The position numbers were made by a program, and so were the translations under genes. Positions 1 to 7,723 of a stretch of 64,000 nucleotides of DNA are shown here, in pieces; the first letter of the stretch is position 1, and every line of letters starts with the position of its first letter. The notes beneath the pieces are model-generated. The model worked only from the letters and a program-made list of their open reading frames with translations. It had not been told where the DNA came from and searched no databases. Source of the stretch: Acidimicrobiales bacterium (GTDB lineage: Bacteria > Actinomycetota > Acidimicrobiia > Acidimicrobiales > Palsa-688); assembly GCA_036378675.1 (NCBI GenBank), contig DASUWA010000024.1, positions 29,365-93,364 of the forward strand, written 5' to 3'.

Positions 1-1159
1 GAAGTTCGAGGGTTGAGTCGCTCGAGAGCAGATGGAGGATGGAGTCGCGTAGGACTTCGACCTGCCGGTACCGCCCGTGGCACGAGTGGATTTGAATGCT
101 CCGGTCGTCGTTCTGCATTACCGGACGCCTGTCTTCGACTTCGGGGCGCGGAACGCCGAGTGGTTCGCCGTTCGACCGGATGGCTGATTGGACCAGGTGA
201 AGTAGCCGCCCTCGAGGATCTTGCTCGACGGGTCGGTAGATGCCATCCGAGGCGCCCTTCGCGGTAAGAACTAATTGCATCTCTCGAGCGTCGCGGCCCC
301 AGGATTTCAGCAAAGGGTTCCTCGCAAGGCTCGCGCTTGGATCGTCGCTCCGCCGCAGCGGCGCGGACGCCGGCGCGACGGCCTTCAGCACCGAGTCCCA
401 CAGGGCGCCTGAGGGATGCAGAAGGAAAAGGTGGACGTCGCGCGCTCGAGCGAGAGCTTCCAAGACCACCAGGTAGCTGACGGGAAGCCGCGTCAATCCG
501 AAGAGAGAGACGCGAGGCGGTGCATCCACGAGAGTCGGGTCGTTCGTAATGCTAAGGGCAGCGGTCTCGAGGCGCTCCGCCGGGCTCTCGACAGCGATCC
601 GCTCTCGCAAGAGCCGCCACAGAAATGCCTGCCACTTGTGCCGGCCGTCCAAGCTCTCGATCTCGTCGCCGCGCGCCCAAGATCGGATCATCTCGGGCCG
701 GTGAACGCCGTACTGGTCGTAGAGGTCGGCGATATGCCTGACCGCGGCGAACCTGGTGAGAGCGCCGTCCTCACGTCTTGGCGATGACGCCTCCAGGTGC
801 TTGGCGAGAGGCTCGAGAAATGGGACCGTCAGGTGATCGTCGACGACTTCGAGCAGCGGCCAGACCGCGCGCTCCGGAGTCCAGGGATCCTTCTCCGGCT
901 CGAGAGCGGTCGCGTTCGCTATCGCGGCCCCGACGAGCGATCCCGGAAAGGGGAAATCGATGTTCGCGGCTACCCCGTCGGCCCGCCCGGCGCTGCATCC
1001 GAGTCGATGCGACAGCCGTTGAGTCAGCCACCGCTCCACCCCGCGTGTCGGCACGGCGACCACCTCGGGGGTGAACGGATCTTCCAGTGGAACCGAGAGG
1101 ATGTCCGCCAGGACTTCGAGAAGGTGATCGGCGCGCTCGGAGCGGTGTACGTACAGCAT
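1..1159 (-). CDS. recC: Exodeoxyribonuclease V subunit gamma (RecC), N-terminal part, cut by window edge
   Basis: RecC is the Chi-recognising subunit of the RecBCD helicase-nuclease that processes double-strand breaks in the cytoplasm. Reading the minus strand from the ATG at 1159 gives 386 codons with no stop to base 1. The product starts MLYVHRSERADHLLEVL, has VPTRGVERWLTQRL at about residues 36-49, and ends near the window edge with IHSCHGRYRQVEVLRD, the RecC HSCH(G) region that precedes the second helicase-like half. A GGAG lies six bases upstream of the ATG. The gene is open at its 3' end; recB and recD would be expected further left. Shorter plus-strand reading frames over this stretch are shadows. 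The identification rests on remembered family motifs. Confidence 0.88.
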   Translation of the reverse strand, partial: MLYVHRSERADHLLEVLADILSVPLEDPFTPEVVAVPTRGVERWLTQRLSHRLGCSAGRADGVAANIDFPFPGSLVGAAIANATALEPEKDPWTPERAVWPLLEVVDDHLTVPFLEPLAKHLEASSPRREDGALTRFAAVRHIADLYDQYGVHRPEMIRSWARGDEIESLDGRHKWQAFLWRLLRERIAVESPAERLETAALSITNDPTLVDAPPRVSLFGLTRLPVSYLVVLEALARARDVHLFLLHPSGALWDSVLKAVAPASAPLRRSDDPSASLARNPLLKSWGRDAREMQLVLTAKGASDGIYRPVEQDPRGRLLHLVQSAIRSNGEPLGVPRPEVEDRRPVMQNDDRSIQIHSCHGRYRQVEVLRDSILHLLSSDSTLEL

Positions 1160-1277
1160 CTTCAGCTCCGAGCGTAGAGATCCGGTGCGACGGCCTGGGT
1201 GAGCCGACTCGGCCGTGTCGGCCTCATGTTCGAGCGGACGTCACGAACCGGTCACGCTCCCGCGGGCTCGGGGGATT

Positions 1278-1359
1278 TTCGGGGCGGGTTCGGGCGGGCC
1301 TCAGGCGGGCTCAGGCGGGTTCGGACGGGTTCGGACGGGTTCGGGCGGGCTCGGGCGGG
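1278..1359. repeat. Decamer tandem array, consensus YTCGGRCGGG
   Basis: About eight head-to-tail copies of a 10-base unit (TTCGGGCGGG, CTCAGGCGGG, TTCGGACGGG and variants). The first two copies carry one extra base each. The strand is strongly G-rich, with runs of GGG every seven to ten bases. The array is not CRISPR-like because there are no spacers. Confidence 0.8.
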
Positions 1360-1369
1360 CTCCCCGAGG

Positions 1370-1454
1370 TTGGGCGTGGAATCCGCACTTCGGGCGTGGA
1401 TTTGAGCAGCTCACTGCACAGATCCACACCCAAACGCGGAAGTTACGCCCAAAC
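1370..1454. repeat. REP-like imperfect palindrome, copy 1
   Basis: Two arms of about 40 bases face each other. The left arm (1370-1409) begins TTGGGCGTGGAATCCGC, and the right arm (1414-1454), read on the minus strand, begins GTTTGGGCGTAACTTCCGC. Both end in a WGCAG motif near the centre. The same arm sequence occurs at 11393-11461, so this is a dispersed intergenic element rather than a chance hairpin. Confidence 0.65.
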
Positions 1455-1534
1455 AGCGGACGGCAACCTCAGACGGGCGTGGGCCATAGCTCAAAGCGCT
1501 TCGGAGCGCTTAACCGACATTTCTCGGCGCGCCG

Positions 1535-1606
1535 GCGCTCAGCCGCCGTGGTCGCCTTGATCCCCACCGCCGCCTGCGCTCAGCCGCCGTGGTCGCCTTG
1601 ATCCCC
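1535..1606. repeat. 31-base direct repeat at the kinase 3' end
   Basis: The 31 bases at 1535-1565 recur at 1576-1606, starting GCGCTCAGCCGCCG in both. The second copy contains the last codons and the TGA of the kinase gene, so the first copy is a duplication of that gene end lying just past its stop. Confidence 0.8.
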
Positions 1607-2728
1607 GCCGCCCCCGCCCCCGGCACCCTTGCCGTCCGGATGATGTTGTACGGGCGGAGTCGTGACGACCGGCAACGTGGTCGGAGGCGCAATCGTGGTG
1701 GTCACCTGCACAGTCGTGGGAGGCGTGCGCGCGCTACCCCCGCCTTCGGTTGCGGCCAGTGCAATGGAAGCGGCCACCAGTACGGCGAGAACCGCAGCCA
1801 AGCCGGCCGGCCGGAACCGCCTGTGCCGGCGGACGGCGCCGGCCGGAAGCACCTCCGTCGCCTGGTCGTCGAAGGGCGTCGCCGGGGCGATCGCCGTCCA
1901 ACCGGTTGGCTCGTGACTCTGGCCGGACGGAGCCGCTTGGATAGCCGCCGTCATCTCGCCGGCGCCCACGAACCGCTGCCCCGGGTCTCTGGACATGCTG
2001 CGCTCGATCGCGGCGGCCAGGGCCGGCGGAACGTCCGGCCGGACATGGTTGAGCGGCGTCGGTCCGGCGGTCGTCGCGGATACCCAGCCAGCGGGGTCAG
2101 TCGCTTGGTACGGCTTTCCCCCCGCCAGCGCCTCGTAGAGGATGACGCCAAGGGCGTACAGGTCTCCGCTCGCTGTCGCGTCGCCTCCCAACAGTCGCTC
2201 GGGTGGGAGGTAGGCGGGCGTACCGAGCACAACCCCGGTTACAGTGTCGTCCCCGGACGGCTGAACGCTCTTTGCGATCCCGAAGTCGGCGACCTTCCAC
2301 TGTCCCCGACTCGAGCGGAGGATGTTCGCCGGCTTGATGTCGCGGTGCAACAACCCGGACTCGTGCGCAGCGTCCAGCGCTGCCAGCACCTGAAGCGCGA
2401 TGTCGCAGGCCTCTTGCGGCGACAGTTTGCGCTTCGCGATCTCGTCGCGAAGGGAGTGACCGGGGAGCCTTTCCATCACCATGAACGGGATGCCACGATC
2501 CTCGCCGGAGTCATAGACCTGGACGATGTTCGGGTGCACCAGCCGTGCCGCTGCCCTTGCTTCGGATTCGAATCGGCGCCGGACGAGGGGGTCCGAGGCG
2601 ACGTCCTCGCGTAGGACCTTGACGGCAACCGGCCGATCGAGGACCTTGTCCCAACCGGCGCGCACCTCTCCCATGCCTCCCCGCCCGAGGAGTTCGCCGA
2701 CCGAATAGCGCCCTGCGAGAGTCGGCAT
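1580..2728 (-). CDS. Membrane-anchored Ser/Thr protein kinase (PknB/Hanks type)
   Basis: Phosphorylates Ser/Thr residues of target proteins at the inner face of the membrane. With the ATG at 2728 the product has 382 residues. The kinase domain spans about 8-265: glycine loop GRGGMGEV (15-22), VAVKVL with the ATP-binding Lys (37), HRDIKPAN (128-135), DFG (148-150) and GTPAYLPPE. A single membrane span lies at about 305-325, followed by a short Thr/Pro/Gly-rich outer tail without PASTA repeats. A longer frame reaches a TTG at 2809, but the ATG sits right before the family-typical LAGRYSVGELLG, so it was preferred. The gene lies 80 bases after the LLM oxidoreductase on the same strand. The substrate is unknown. 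Confidence 0.88.
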   Translation of the reverse strand: MPTLAGRYSVGELLGRGGMGEVRAGWDKVLDRPVAVKVLREDVASDPLVRRRFESEARAAARLVHPNIVQVYDSGEDRGIPFMVMERLPGHSLRDEIAKRKLSPQEACDIALQVLAALDAAHESGLLHRDIKPANILRSSRGQWKVADFGIAKSVQPSGDDTVTGVVLGTPAYLPPERLLGGDATASGDLYALGVILYEALAGGKPYQATDPAGWVSATTAGPTPLNHVRPDVPPALAAAIERSMSRDPGQRFVGAGEMTAAIQAAPSGQSHEPTGWTAIAPATPFDDQATEVLPAGAVRRHRRFRPAGLAAVLAVLVAASIALAATEGGGSARTPPTTVQVTTTIAPPTTLPVVTTPPVQHHPDGKGAGGGGGGDQGDHGG

Positions 2729-2812
2729 GCGCGCCGTATCGCGGAACGAGGTCACAGCACTATTTGATACCCGCTGGCCGGCGGGCGGTAACTCCGGTGG
2801 CGGGCTCAAGGA

Positions 2813-3781
2813 TCAGGTCTGCAGGTCGAGCAGGGAGTCCGCCAGCCAGGCAAGCTCGTCCTCCGAGGACGATGCAGGAGCGATGCGCCTCACCACGAAC
2901 TTGGACAAGCCTGAGTCGATCAGGTCGCCCACGAGGTCGCGCAGACCCTGTCTCCCGATCGGCACGACCTCGCTGAGATCGACCGGCGGCCGGCGGCGTA
3001 TGGGCGTGGTCCTTTCCAGGTCGCTCTTCTCCCGGGCGTAGCCGATGCTGAGCCCGAAATGCTCCGGGTCTATCGTCCGGCCCGCGGCCGTGGCTTCTTG
3101 CTCGATACGGACCTTGATCTCCTCGGCTCGGGCGGGAGTCATCAACGATCCCAACCATCCATCCGAAAGCCGGCCCGCGCGGACCACCGCCTCGGGTCCC
3201 GAGCCTCCGAGCCAGATCTCGAGTGGGTCCTGCAAGGGTGTCGTCGGGAGGGCCGGGATCTCCTCCGGGGCACTGCCGGCTTCGACCCCGCCGCCGGCTC
3301 CGCTTGCGTCGCCGGCTTCGACCCCGCCGCCGGCTCCGCTTGCGTCGCTGGCTTCGACCGCACCGCCGGCACCGACCGTGTCGCCGGCCCAAAACGACCG
3401 CAGTTTGGGGATGAGGTCGTCGAGGAGGTTCCCCCTGTGGGCCTTGCCGATCCCTAGCGCTCCCCGTTCGCCCGGCTGGTCCAACCCCGGCACGATCGTG
3501 AGCAGGAGCCTCCCGCCGCTCAAACGGTCGAGTTGAGCCACCTGCCTTGCGAACACGAACGGTTCGTATCCGAAGGGGACCAGGTTCACCCCGAGCTTGA
3601 TGCGCTCCGTCCAGGCTGCTGCCATCGCAACCGACAACATCGGGTCGGTGGACGGCAGGACCGGGAGGTCCGAGAACCAGAGCGTGTCGAAGCCCAAACG
3701 CTCGGCGACGGTGACGAAACCCTTCAGCTCAGCCGGATCGGGCCGTCCGGCGCCGGCGGATACTGCGAAGCGGACCTTCAT
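2813..3781 (-). CDS. LLM-class F420-dependent oxidoreductase with an internal repeat insertion
   Basis: A 322-residue member of the luciferase-like monooxygenase superfamily, which in actinobacteria usually uses coenzyme F420 for hydride transfer on unknown substrates. The N-terminal strand MKVRFAVSAG, RLGFDTLWFSDLPV, the segment ERIKLGVNLVPF and the C-terminal GGSGPEAVVRAGRLSDGWLG are family-typical. Between about residues 132 and 175 lies an Ala/Gly-rich insert encoded by three 36-base tandem repeats (3280-3387) that keep frame. The insert sits before the EIWLGGSGPEA strand, where LLM proteins have a variable loop. The physiological substrate cannot be read from the sequence. Confidence 0.82.
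   Translation of the reverse strand: MKVRFAVSAGAGRPDPAELKGFVTVAERLGFDTLWFSDLPVLPSTDPMLSVAMAAAWTERIKLGVNLVPFGYEPFVFARQVAQLDRLSGGRLLLTIVPGLDQPGERGALGIGKAHRGNLLDDLIPKLRSFWAGDTVGAGGAVEASDASGAGGGVEAGDASGAGGGVEAGSAPEEIPALPTTPLQDPLEIWLGGSGPEAVVRAGRLSDGWLGSLMTPARAEEIKVRIEQEATAAGRTIDPEHFGLSIGYAREKSDLERTTPIRRRPPVDLSEVVPIGRQGLRDLVGDLIDSGLSKFVVRRIAPASSSEDELAWLADSLLDLQT
3280..3387. repeat. Three 36-base tandem repeats inside the LLM gene
   Basis: Copies at 3280-3315, 3316-3351 and 3352-3387. The first two differ by one base near the end and the third has several changes. Each encodes 12 in-frame residues of the type VEAGDASGAGGG. Copy-number change here would lengthen the loop without shifting frame. Confidence 0.9.
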
Positions 3782-3869
3782 GTCGGCAGCGTATGTCGCC
3801 GTCGCGCAGTGGGGGTCCGCCAGGGTGCCGTGTGCGCCGTTCTACCTGGCGCCGTAACCTGTCCGGCCG

Positions 3870-4097
3870 ATGCTGCGAATTCGCCGCCGGTTGATCAAAT
3901 GGGCCCTGCTCGCACTGGGCCTTCCTCTCGCCGCCCGCATCCTCCACAGCGCTGCCGATCTCGTGGAATCCCGTCAAGGTGAAACGCCGGCGGTGCGGAA
4001 CCTTCACCGGGCAGGCGCGACCGTAGAATCCGTGCAGGACCGAGTCCGCGGCAAGCCACGCCGGCAAAGCGGCCGACCTCCAACGACCTGGGAGTGA
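3870..4097 (+). CDS. Small hypothetical protein, basic with a hydrophobic N-terminal helix
   Basis: 75 residues. An Arg-rich start (MLRIRRRLIKW) leads into a short hydrophobic stretch (ALLALGLPLAARIL) and then a charged, amphipathic tail rich in Arg and Glu. Codon third positions are mostly G/C, as in neighbouring genes. It stands alone between the divergent LLM gene and the Clp-N gene, and no clear ribosome site was seen before the ATG. It could be a small membrane-associated protein. I do not recognise a family, and it may be spurious. Confidence 0.45.
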   Translation: MLRIRRRLIKWALLALGLPLAARILHSAADLVESRQGETPAVRNLHRAGATVESVQDRVRGKPRRQSGRPPTTWE

Positions 4098-4135
4098 TCC
4101 CGACACCGGGCTAGGGGGCTTTCTATGCGGGGACT

Positions 4136-4849
4136 CTATCTGCGGGATTTCCGGGTCGCGCCGAACGTCGCCCCGCACACGGTGCAGTAGGCCACGTCGA
4201 AGTCGGCGCCGGAGGGTGACGAAACCACCGCGTGCGCCATGGACGAATCCAGCGGCGCACCGCAGGTCGCGCACAGCGGATGGGTGAACGCGGGTGATGC
4301 TGGTTGTTCGGAGGATTGGGCGAGAACCGAGTCAGCGAGACCCGCGGCACCAGCCTCTTTCAACGGATCTCTTTCCACGCCCGTCGGGCCCCCTTCGGTG
4401 ACCTCTCCCGCGAGCCCGTCGCGGACCGCGGTCAGATCGACGGACAAGCCCCTCAGGACCTGACCGGCTGTCCCCTCAACGTCGAGGACGCTCACCAGCA
4501 TGTGCGAGGTTTCCACCTCGTCGCTCTTCAGCCGCGCAGACAACCGTCCGGCTCGGTCGAGCGCCCTGGTCGCGCGGTCGGTCATCTCTAGCCGCTCGGA
4601 AGGAACGCCCGCTAGGTCCGAGCGGGCTCGGGGACCGCTCCGGCTCGCCAAGGCCTCGGCGACTTTCTCCCGGCACAATGCGAGCGACGCTCCAGCGCGT
4701 TGCAACGACCGTGCGGCGGCGTTGTCACCCTCGGCGAGAAGCCCGAGCAGCAGGTGCTCCGTTCCAACATACGGGTGCCCCAACTGGTGGGCCTCGTCAT
4801 GGGCGAGGGCCACCGCTTTACGGGCCTCCGCGCTGTAGCGGTCGAGCAC
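4136..4849 (-). CDS. Stand-alone Clp N-domain protein with C-terminal zinc ribbon
   Basis: 237 residues from a GTG start. It has two Clp-N (ClpC/ClpA adaptor-binding) repeats at about 1-65 and 85-150; MLDRYSAEARKAVALAHDEA and VGTEHLLLGLL are close to the start of ClpC. No AAA+ ATPase domain follows. Instead an Ala/Glu-rich linker leads to Cys193-x2-Cys196 and Cys222-x2-Cys225, which look like a zinc ribbon. Clp-N domains bind adaptors or substrates of the Clp protease, so this may be a modulator of ClpC action; that is inference. It lies 30 bases upstream of the secreted lipoprotein gene on the same strand. Confidence 0.82.
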   Translation of the reverse strand: MLDRYSAEARKAVALAHDEAHQLGHPYVGTEHLLLGLLAEGDNAAARSLQRAGASLALCREKVAEALASRSGPRARSDLAGVPSERLEMTDRATRALDRAGRLSARLKSDEVETSHMLVSVLDVEGTAGQVLRGLSVDLTAVRDGLAGEVTEGGPTGVERDPLKEAGAAGLADSVLAQSSEQPASPAFTHPLCATCGAPLDSSMAHAVVSSPSGADFDVAYCTVCGATFGATRKSRR

Positions 4850-4879
4850 GGCACCAACGGTAGGGCACCGAGGGGGAAC

Positions 4880-5494
4880 TCAGTAGCCGTATCCGCCGCC
4901 GCTCCGTGACGTCGTTGCGGGCGTCGTGGAACCAGATCCCCCGGCCGCCCCGGCCGGATTGCCGGACGTGTTGACAGCGTGCCAGGTCCCCCCGAAGCTG
5001 GTGATTCCGACGCCGTTGGCCGTTCCAGCGGCGGAGTCCCCTGTGAAGGTGTACAGCGGCCAGCCGCCATACGTCACGTAGAGGTCGCCCGTCGAGGTCT
5101 TGAGCGTGGCGAGCTTCGAGCTGTCGATCCCGCTGCCGGCGACCGGTTGGGTCACGCCGCTCGGCAACTCGACCGGGGGCCAGATCTTGGTGCAGCCGTT
5201 GGCGTCGGTGCAGGTGATCTTGCCGCCCTGCTCCGAGCTGAGCAGGTAGAGCGTCCTCCCCTGACCGTTGACGAGGACCGTGCCGGCGCTGCCGACCGAT
5301 TGAGCAGAAACCGTGTAGGCCGCCGCGGATGCCGAGCCCGAAGAGCTCGGTGCGCTCGTTCCAGCCGGTGTCGAGGAGTGAGACGAGGAACCGCACGCCG
5401 CCGCAACCAGGGCCACGCCGGCGGCCGCAACGAGGCCCCGGGTGAACGGGGCGCCTCGGCCGGGTTTCATTTCGTTCGTCTTCATGTGATACAT
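4880..5494 (-). CDS. Secreted lipoprotein with COG4315-type repeats
   Basis: 204 residues. The Arg/Lys N-terminus is followed by a hydrophobic stretch (GLVAAAGVALVAAAC) ending in a lipobox Cys, then a Ser-rich linker. The mature part has the paired motifs of the 'predicted lipoprotein with Yx(FWY)xxD' family: GQGRTLYLLSSEQ with CTDANGCTKIWPP, and GWPLYTFTGDSAAGTANGVG. The function of the family is unknown; it is extracytoplasmic. The C-terminus is Gly/Ser/Thr-rich. A second ATG at 5485 (MKTNEMKPGRG) is an equally possible start. Confidence 0.83.
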   Translation of the reverse strand: MYHMKTNEMKPGRGAPFTRGLVAAAGVALVAAACGSSSHSSTPAGTSAPSSSGSASAAAYTVSAQSVGSAGTVLVNGQGRTLYLLSSEQGGKITCTDANGCTKIWPPVELPSGVTQPVAGSGIDSSKLATLKTSTGDLYVTYGGWPLYTFTGDSAAGTANGVGITSFGGTWHAVNTSGNPAGAAGGSGSTTPATTSRSGGGYGY

Positions 5495-5547
5495 ACGCCG
5501 GGAGCCGGGCCGTGGATTGCCACCAATGATGACGCTACCCTCCGAGC

Positions 5548-5874
5548 GTGGTCCTGACGCTGTTTCTGGTCCTGGTGGTCCTGTTCGTAGTGTTTCCGCT
5601 GGTGGGCCTGGCCGCCGGGGCCCTAATTTCGACGTTGTTCGTTGGCCTTATCATCGGCGCCCTTGCCCGCCTCGTGGTGCCGGGGCGGCAGCCCCTGAGC
5701 CTCCTGATGACGATCTTCGCCGGCCTGATCGGGGCGATCGTCGGCGCGTTCGTCGGAGACCGGGTCCTCTACGTCGGTGGGTTCGCGACGACGCTGCTCG
5801 AGATCGGCGTCGCGGCCGTCGTGGTCGCCGCGCTGTCGGCGCCGAGGAACCGCAGGATCACCCGGATTCGCTGA
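5548..5874 (+). CDS. GlsB/YeaQ/YmgE-type small membrane protein
   Basis: 108 residues from a GTG. It is almost entirely hydrophobic, with three or four predicted spans. The Gly/Ala-rich helices and the motif LIIGALARLVVPGRQPLS are typical of the transglycosylase-associated / GlsB stress-response family, where GxxAxxxxPG marks the first loop. It sits in the cytoplasmic membrane; the exact role is unknown. Its 3' end overlaps the convergent next gene by 17 bases. Confidence 0.8.
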   Translation: MVLTLFLVLVVLFVVFPLVGLAAGALISTLFVGLIIGALARLVVPGRQPLSLLMTIFAGLIGAIVGAFVGDRVLYVGGFATTLLEIGVAAVVVAALSAPRNRRITRIR

Positions 5875-6238
5875 GCCGAATGCCAGCGGCTGCCGCGATC
5901 GAAGCAGCCAGGTCGGCAGCCCGCTGCTCGCCGGGGACCGACACCAGCCACCGCATGAAACGCCCGGTCGACAGCTCGACCTGTACGACCGGCTGCATTC
6001 GCCGCAAGACCGTGAAGTCGTAGCCGGTTCCGTGCCGGCGAGTCCCGAAGGCGAAGAACGCCGGGATGGCAAGGCCGGCCATCCTCCATCCGCGCAACTC
6101 CAACCACGGGTTGGAGATCACCTTGACCGACAGCACCGACGACAACGGCGCCGAGATGTTCGCGTGGAACCCCGCCGCCTTCTCACGCCAAGTCATGTGC
6201 AAGACGAGGTCTTCGCCATCGACGCGGAGGGTCGCCAT
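5858..6238 (-). CDS. Hypothetical protein, possible PH-like fold
   Basis: 126 residues, no signal peptide. The sequence alternates short beta strands (TLRVDGEDLVLHMT, LSSVLSVKVI, WLELRGWRMAG, FAFGTRR, FTVLRRMQPVVQVEL) and ends in a helix (GEQRAADLAASIAAAAG). This resembles small actinobacterial proteins with a bacterial PH-like domain. It is transcribed away from the amidase that starts 32 bases upstream. No catalytic motif is visible. Confidence 0.7.
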   Translation of the reverse strand: MATLRVDGEDLVLHMTWREKAAGFHANISAPLSSVLSVKVISNPWLELRGWRMAGLAIPAFFAFGTRRHGTGYDFTVLRRMQPVVQVELSTGRFMRWLVSVPGEQRAADLAASIAAAAGIRLSESG

Positions 6239-6270
6239 CGCCTAAGCATAAGGACCGTGAACGGTGCAAC

Positions 6271-7698
6271 ATGAAGCTCGATTCCGAACTCGCGTGGATC
6301 GACGCGACCGAGACCGCCGGCTTGATAGCCCAGAAGGAGATAACCCCGATCGAGGCTGTCGATGCAGCGATCGCCAGAGCGGAACGAGCCCAGCCGCTGC
6401 TCAACTTCCTCGCCGCCGACCTCTTCGAGCGAGCCCGGGGACGGGCGGCGGGCATTGCGCCTGCCTCGGAACGGAATGCTCCTTTTTCCGGCGTGCCCTT
6501 TCTGGTGAAGGACATGTACGACGTCGCCGGCGTGCCGACCCGATGGGGAGCGCGTTTTGGGCCGCTGCTTCCGCCGGCATCCGCGAACAGCCCGCAAGTA
6601 GACAGGTTCGAAGCGGCCGGCTTGGTGGTGCTCGGCAAGTCTGCGTTGGGGGAGATCGGTTTTCTGCCCACGACCGAGCCGCTGGCATCGGGTCCGACCC
6701 ACAACCCGTGGGACCTCGATATGTCGCCGGGAGGCTCTTCCGGAGGCTCGGCCGCAGCAGTCGCCGCCGGCGTCGTGCCGATCGCAGACGCAGCAGACGG
6801 CGGTGGGTCGATCAGGATCCCCGCATCGGCTTGCGGCGTGTTCGGGCTGAAGCCGTCGACCGGCCGCCTCGTCGGGCACCAGGATGCCGCCGGCGGCTAC
6901 CCGCTGACCGTCGAGCACTGCTTATCGCGCTCAGTCCGGGACTCGGCTGCATTGTTCGCGTTCATGGAGCTCGAAGACCTGCCGGAGGGACTTCCGCGCG
7001 TCGGGCATGTCGCAGGTCCGTCGAAGCGACGCCTCCGCGTCGGCGTCCTTTCTCGGGGTTTCGGCGGCAGTGCTCCCGATGGCGACGTTGCCGCCGCGCT
7101 CGAGGCGGCTGGCACGCTCCTCGGTAGCCTCGGCCATCAAGTCGACGAGGCGTCGTATCCGTTCGACACCGGGCCGATCATGGCGGACTTCTCGGTTCTC
7201 TATGCCAACGCCGCTTTGGGTGTGAGCCATCTGGTTGCCGGCGTCATCGGCCACGAGCCCGACGAGACGCTGCTGGAACCGTTTACTCTCGCCATGGCAG
7301 CCGCCGCCGCGTCGATGCCGGAAGGGGCGCTCGACGAGACCAAGCAGCGGCTCGAGTCGGTGAAGCCGATGTACCAGTCGACGTTCGAGGAATTCGATGT
7401 CATCCTCTCGCCGGTGACCCTGACGCCAACGGTGCCGATCGGTTACATAGATGGTGGCGTGCCGTTCGACGACCTCGTGACCCGGATCGGCGGTTACGCC
7501 GACTGCACCGTGTTGCACAACATCGTCGGTGCCCCCGCGATGAGTGTCCCGCTCCATTGGACGCCCGGCGGGTTGCCGGTCGGGGTGCAGTTCTCGGCCG
7601 CGGTCGGTGACGAGCGGACGCTCTTCGAGCTGGCGTACGAGCTCGAGCAAGCCCATCCCTGGCGGGACCGTCGCCCGCCGATCTTCACACTTCCTTAA
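6271..7698 (+). CDS. Amidase-signature hydrolase, NylA-like
   Basis: 475-residue cytoplasmic amidase of the Ser-cisSer-Lys type. Visible are FLVKDMYDVAGV with the catalytic Lys near residue 78, the Gly/Ser-rich signature PGGSSGGSAAAVAAG, and ADAADGGGSIRIPAS with the nucleophile Ser. The form DGGGSIRIPAS is characteristic of the branch containing 6-aminohexanoate cyclic-dimer hydrolase (NylA), so an amide or lactam substrate is plausible; the true substrate is unknown. A response regulator starts 25 bases after its stop on the same strand. A second amidase of the same superfamily lies at 9895-11298. Confidence 0.88.
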   Translation: MKLDSELAWIDATETAGLIAQKEITPIEAVDAAIARAERAQPLLNFLAADLFERARGRAAGIAPASERNAPFSGVPFLVKDMYDVAGVPTRWGARFGPLLPPASANSPQVDRFEAAGLVVLGKSALGEIGFLPTTEPLASGPTHNPWDLDMSPGGSSGGSAAAVAAGVVPIADAADGGGSIRIPASACGVFGLKPSTGRLVGHQDAAGGYPLTVEHCLSRSVRDSAALFAFMELEDLPEGLPRVGHVAGPSKRRLRVGVLSRGFGGSAPDGDVAAALEAAGTLLGSLGHQVDEASYPFDTGPIMADFSVLYANAALGVSHLVAGVIGHEPDETLLEPFTLAMAAAAASMPEGALDETKQRLESVKPMYQSTFEEFDVILSPVTLTPTVPIGYIDGGVPFDDLVTRIGGYADCTVLHNIVGAPAMSVPLHWTPGGLPVGVQFSAAVGDERTLFELAYELEQAHPWRDRRPPIFTLP

Positions 7699-7723
7699 TC
7701 ATTCCCTGGCACGCTTGTTCCCC

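Larger units (their letters stand above)
1160..1579. other. Non-coding, repeat-rich gap between recC and the protein kinase
   Basis: This 420-base gap has no convincing gene on either strand. It holds a decamer tandem array (1278-1359), a long imperfect palindrome (1370-1454) related to one at 11393-11461, and the first copy of a 31-base direct repeat (1535-1565). The recC promoter should lie in the left part, but no clear -35/-10 pair was seen. Confidence 0.6.

Noticed and set aside
1278..1359. Possible CRISPR array
   Set aside because: Units of 10 bases abut without spacers and no cas gene is present.
1087..1601. Plus-strand frames across the recC start and the repeats
   Set aside because: They are Arg/Gly/Ser-rich translations of repeats and of the recC antisense strand, with no motif.
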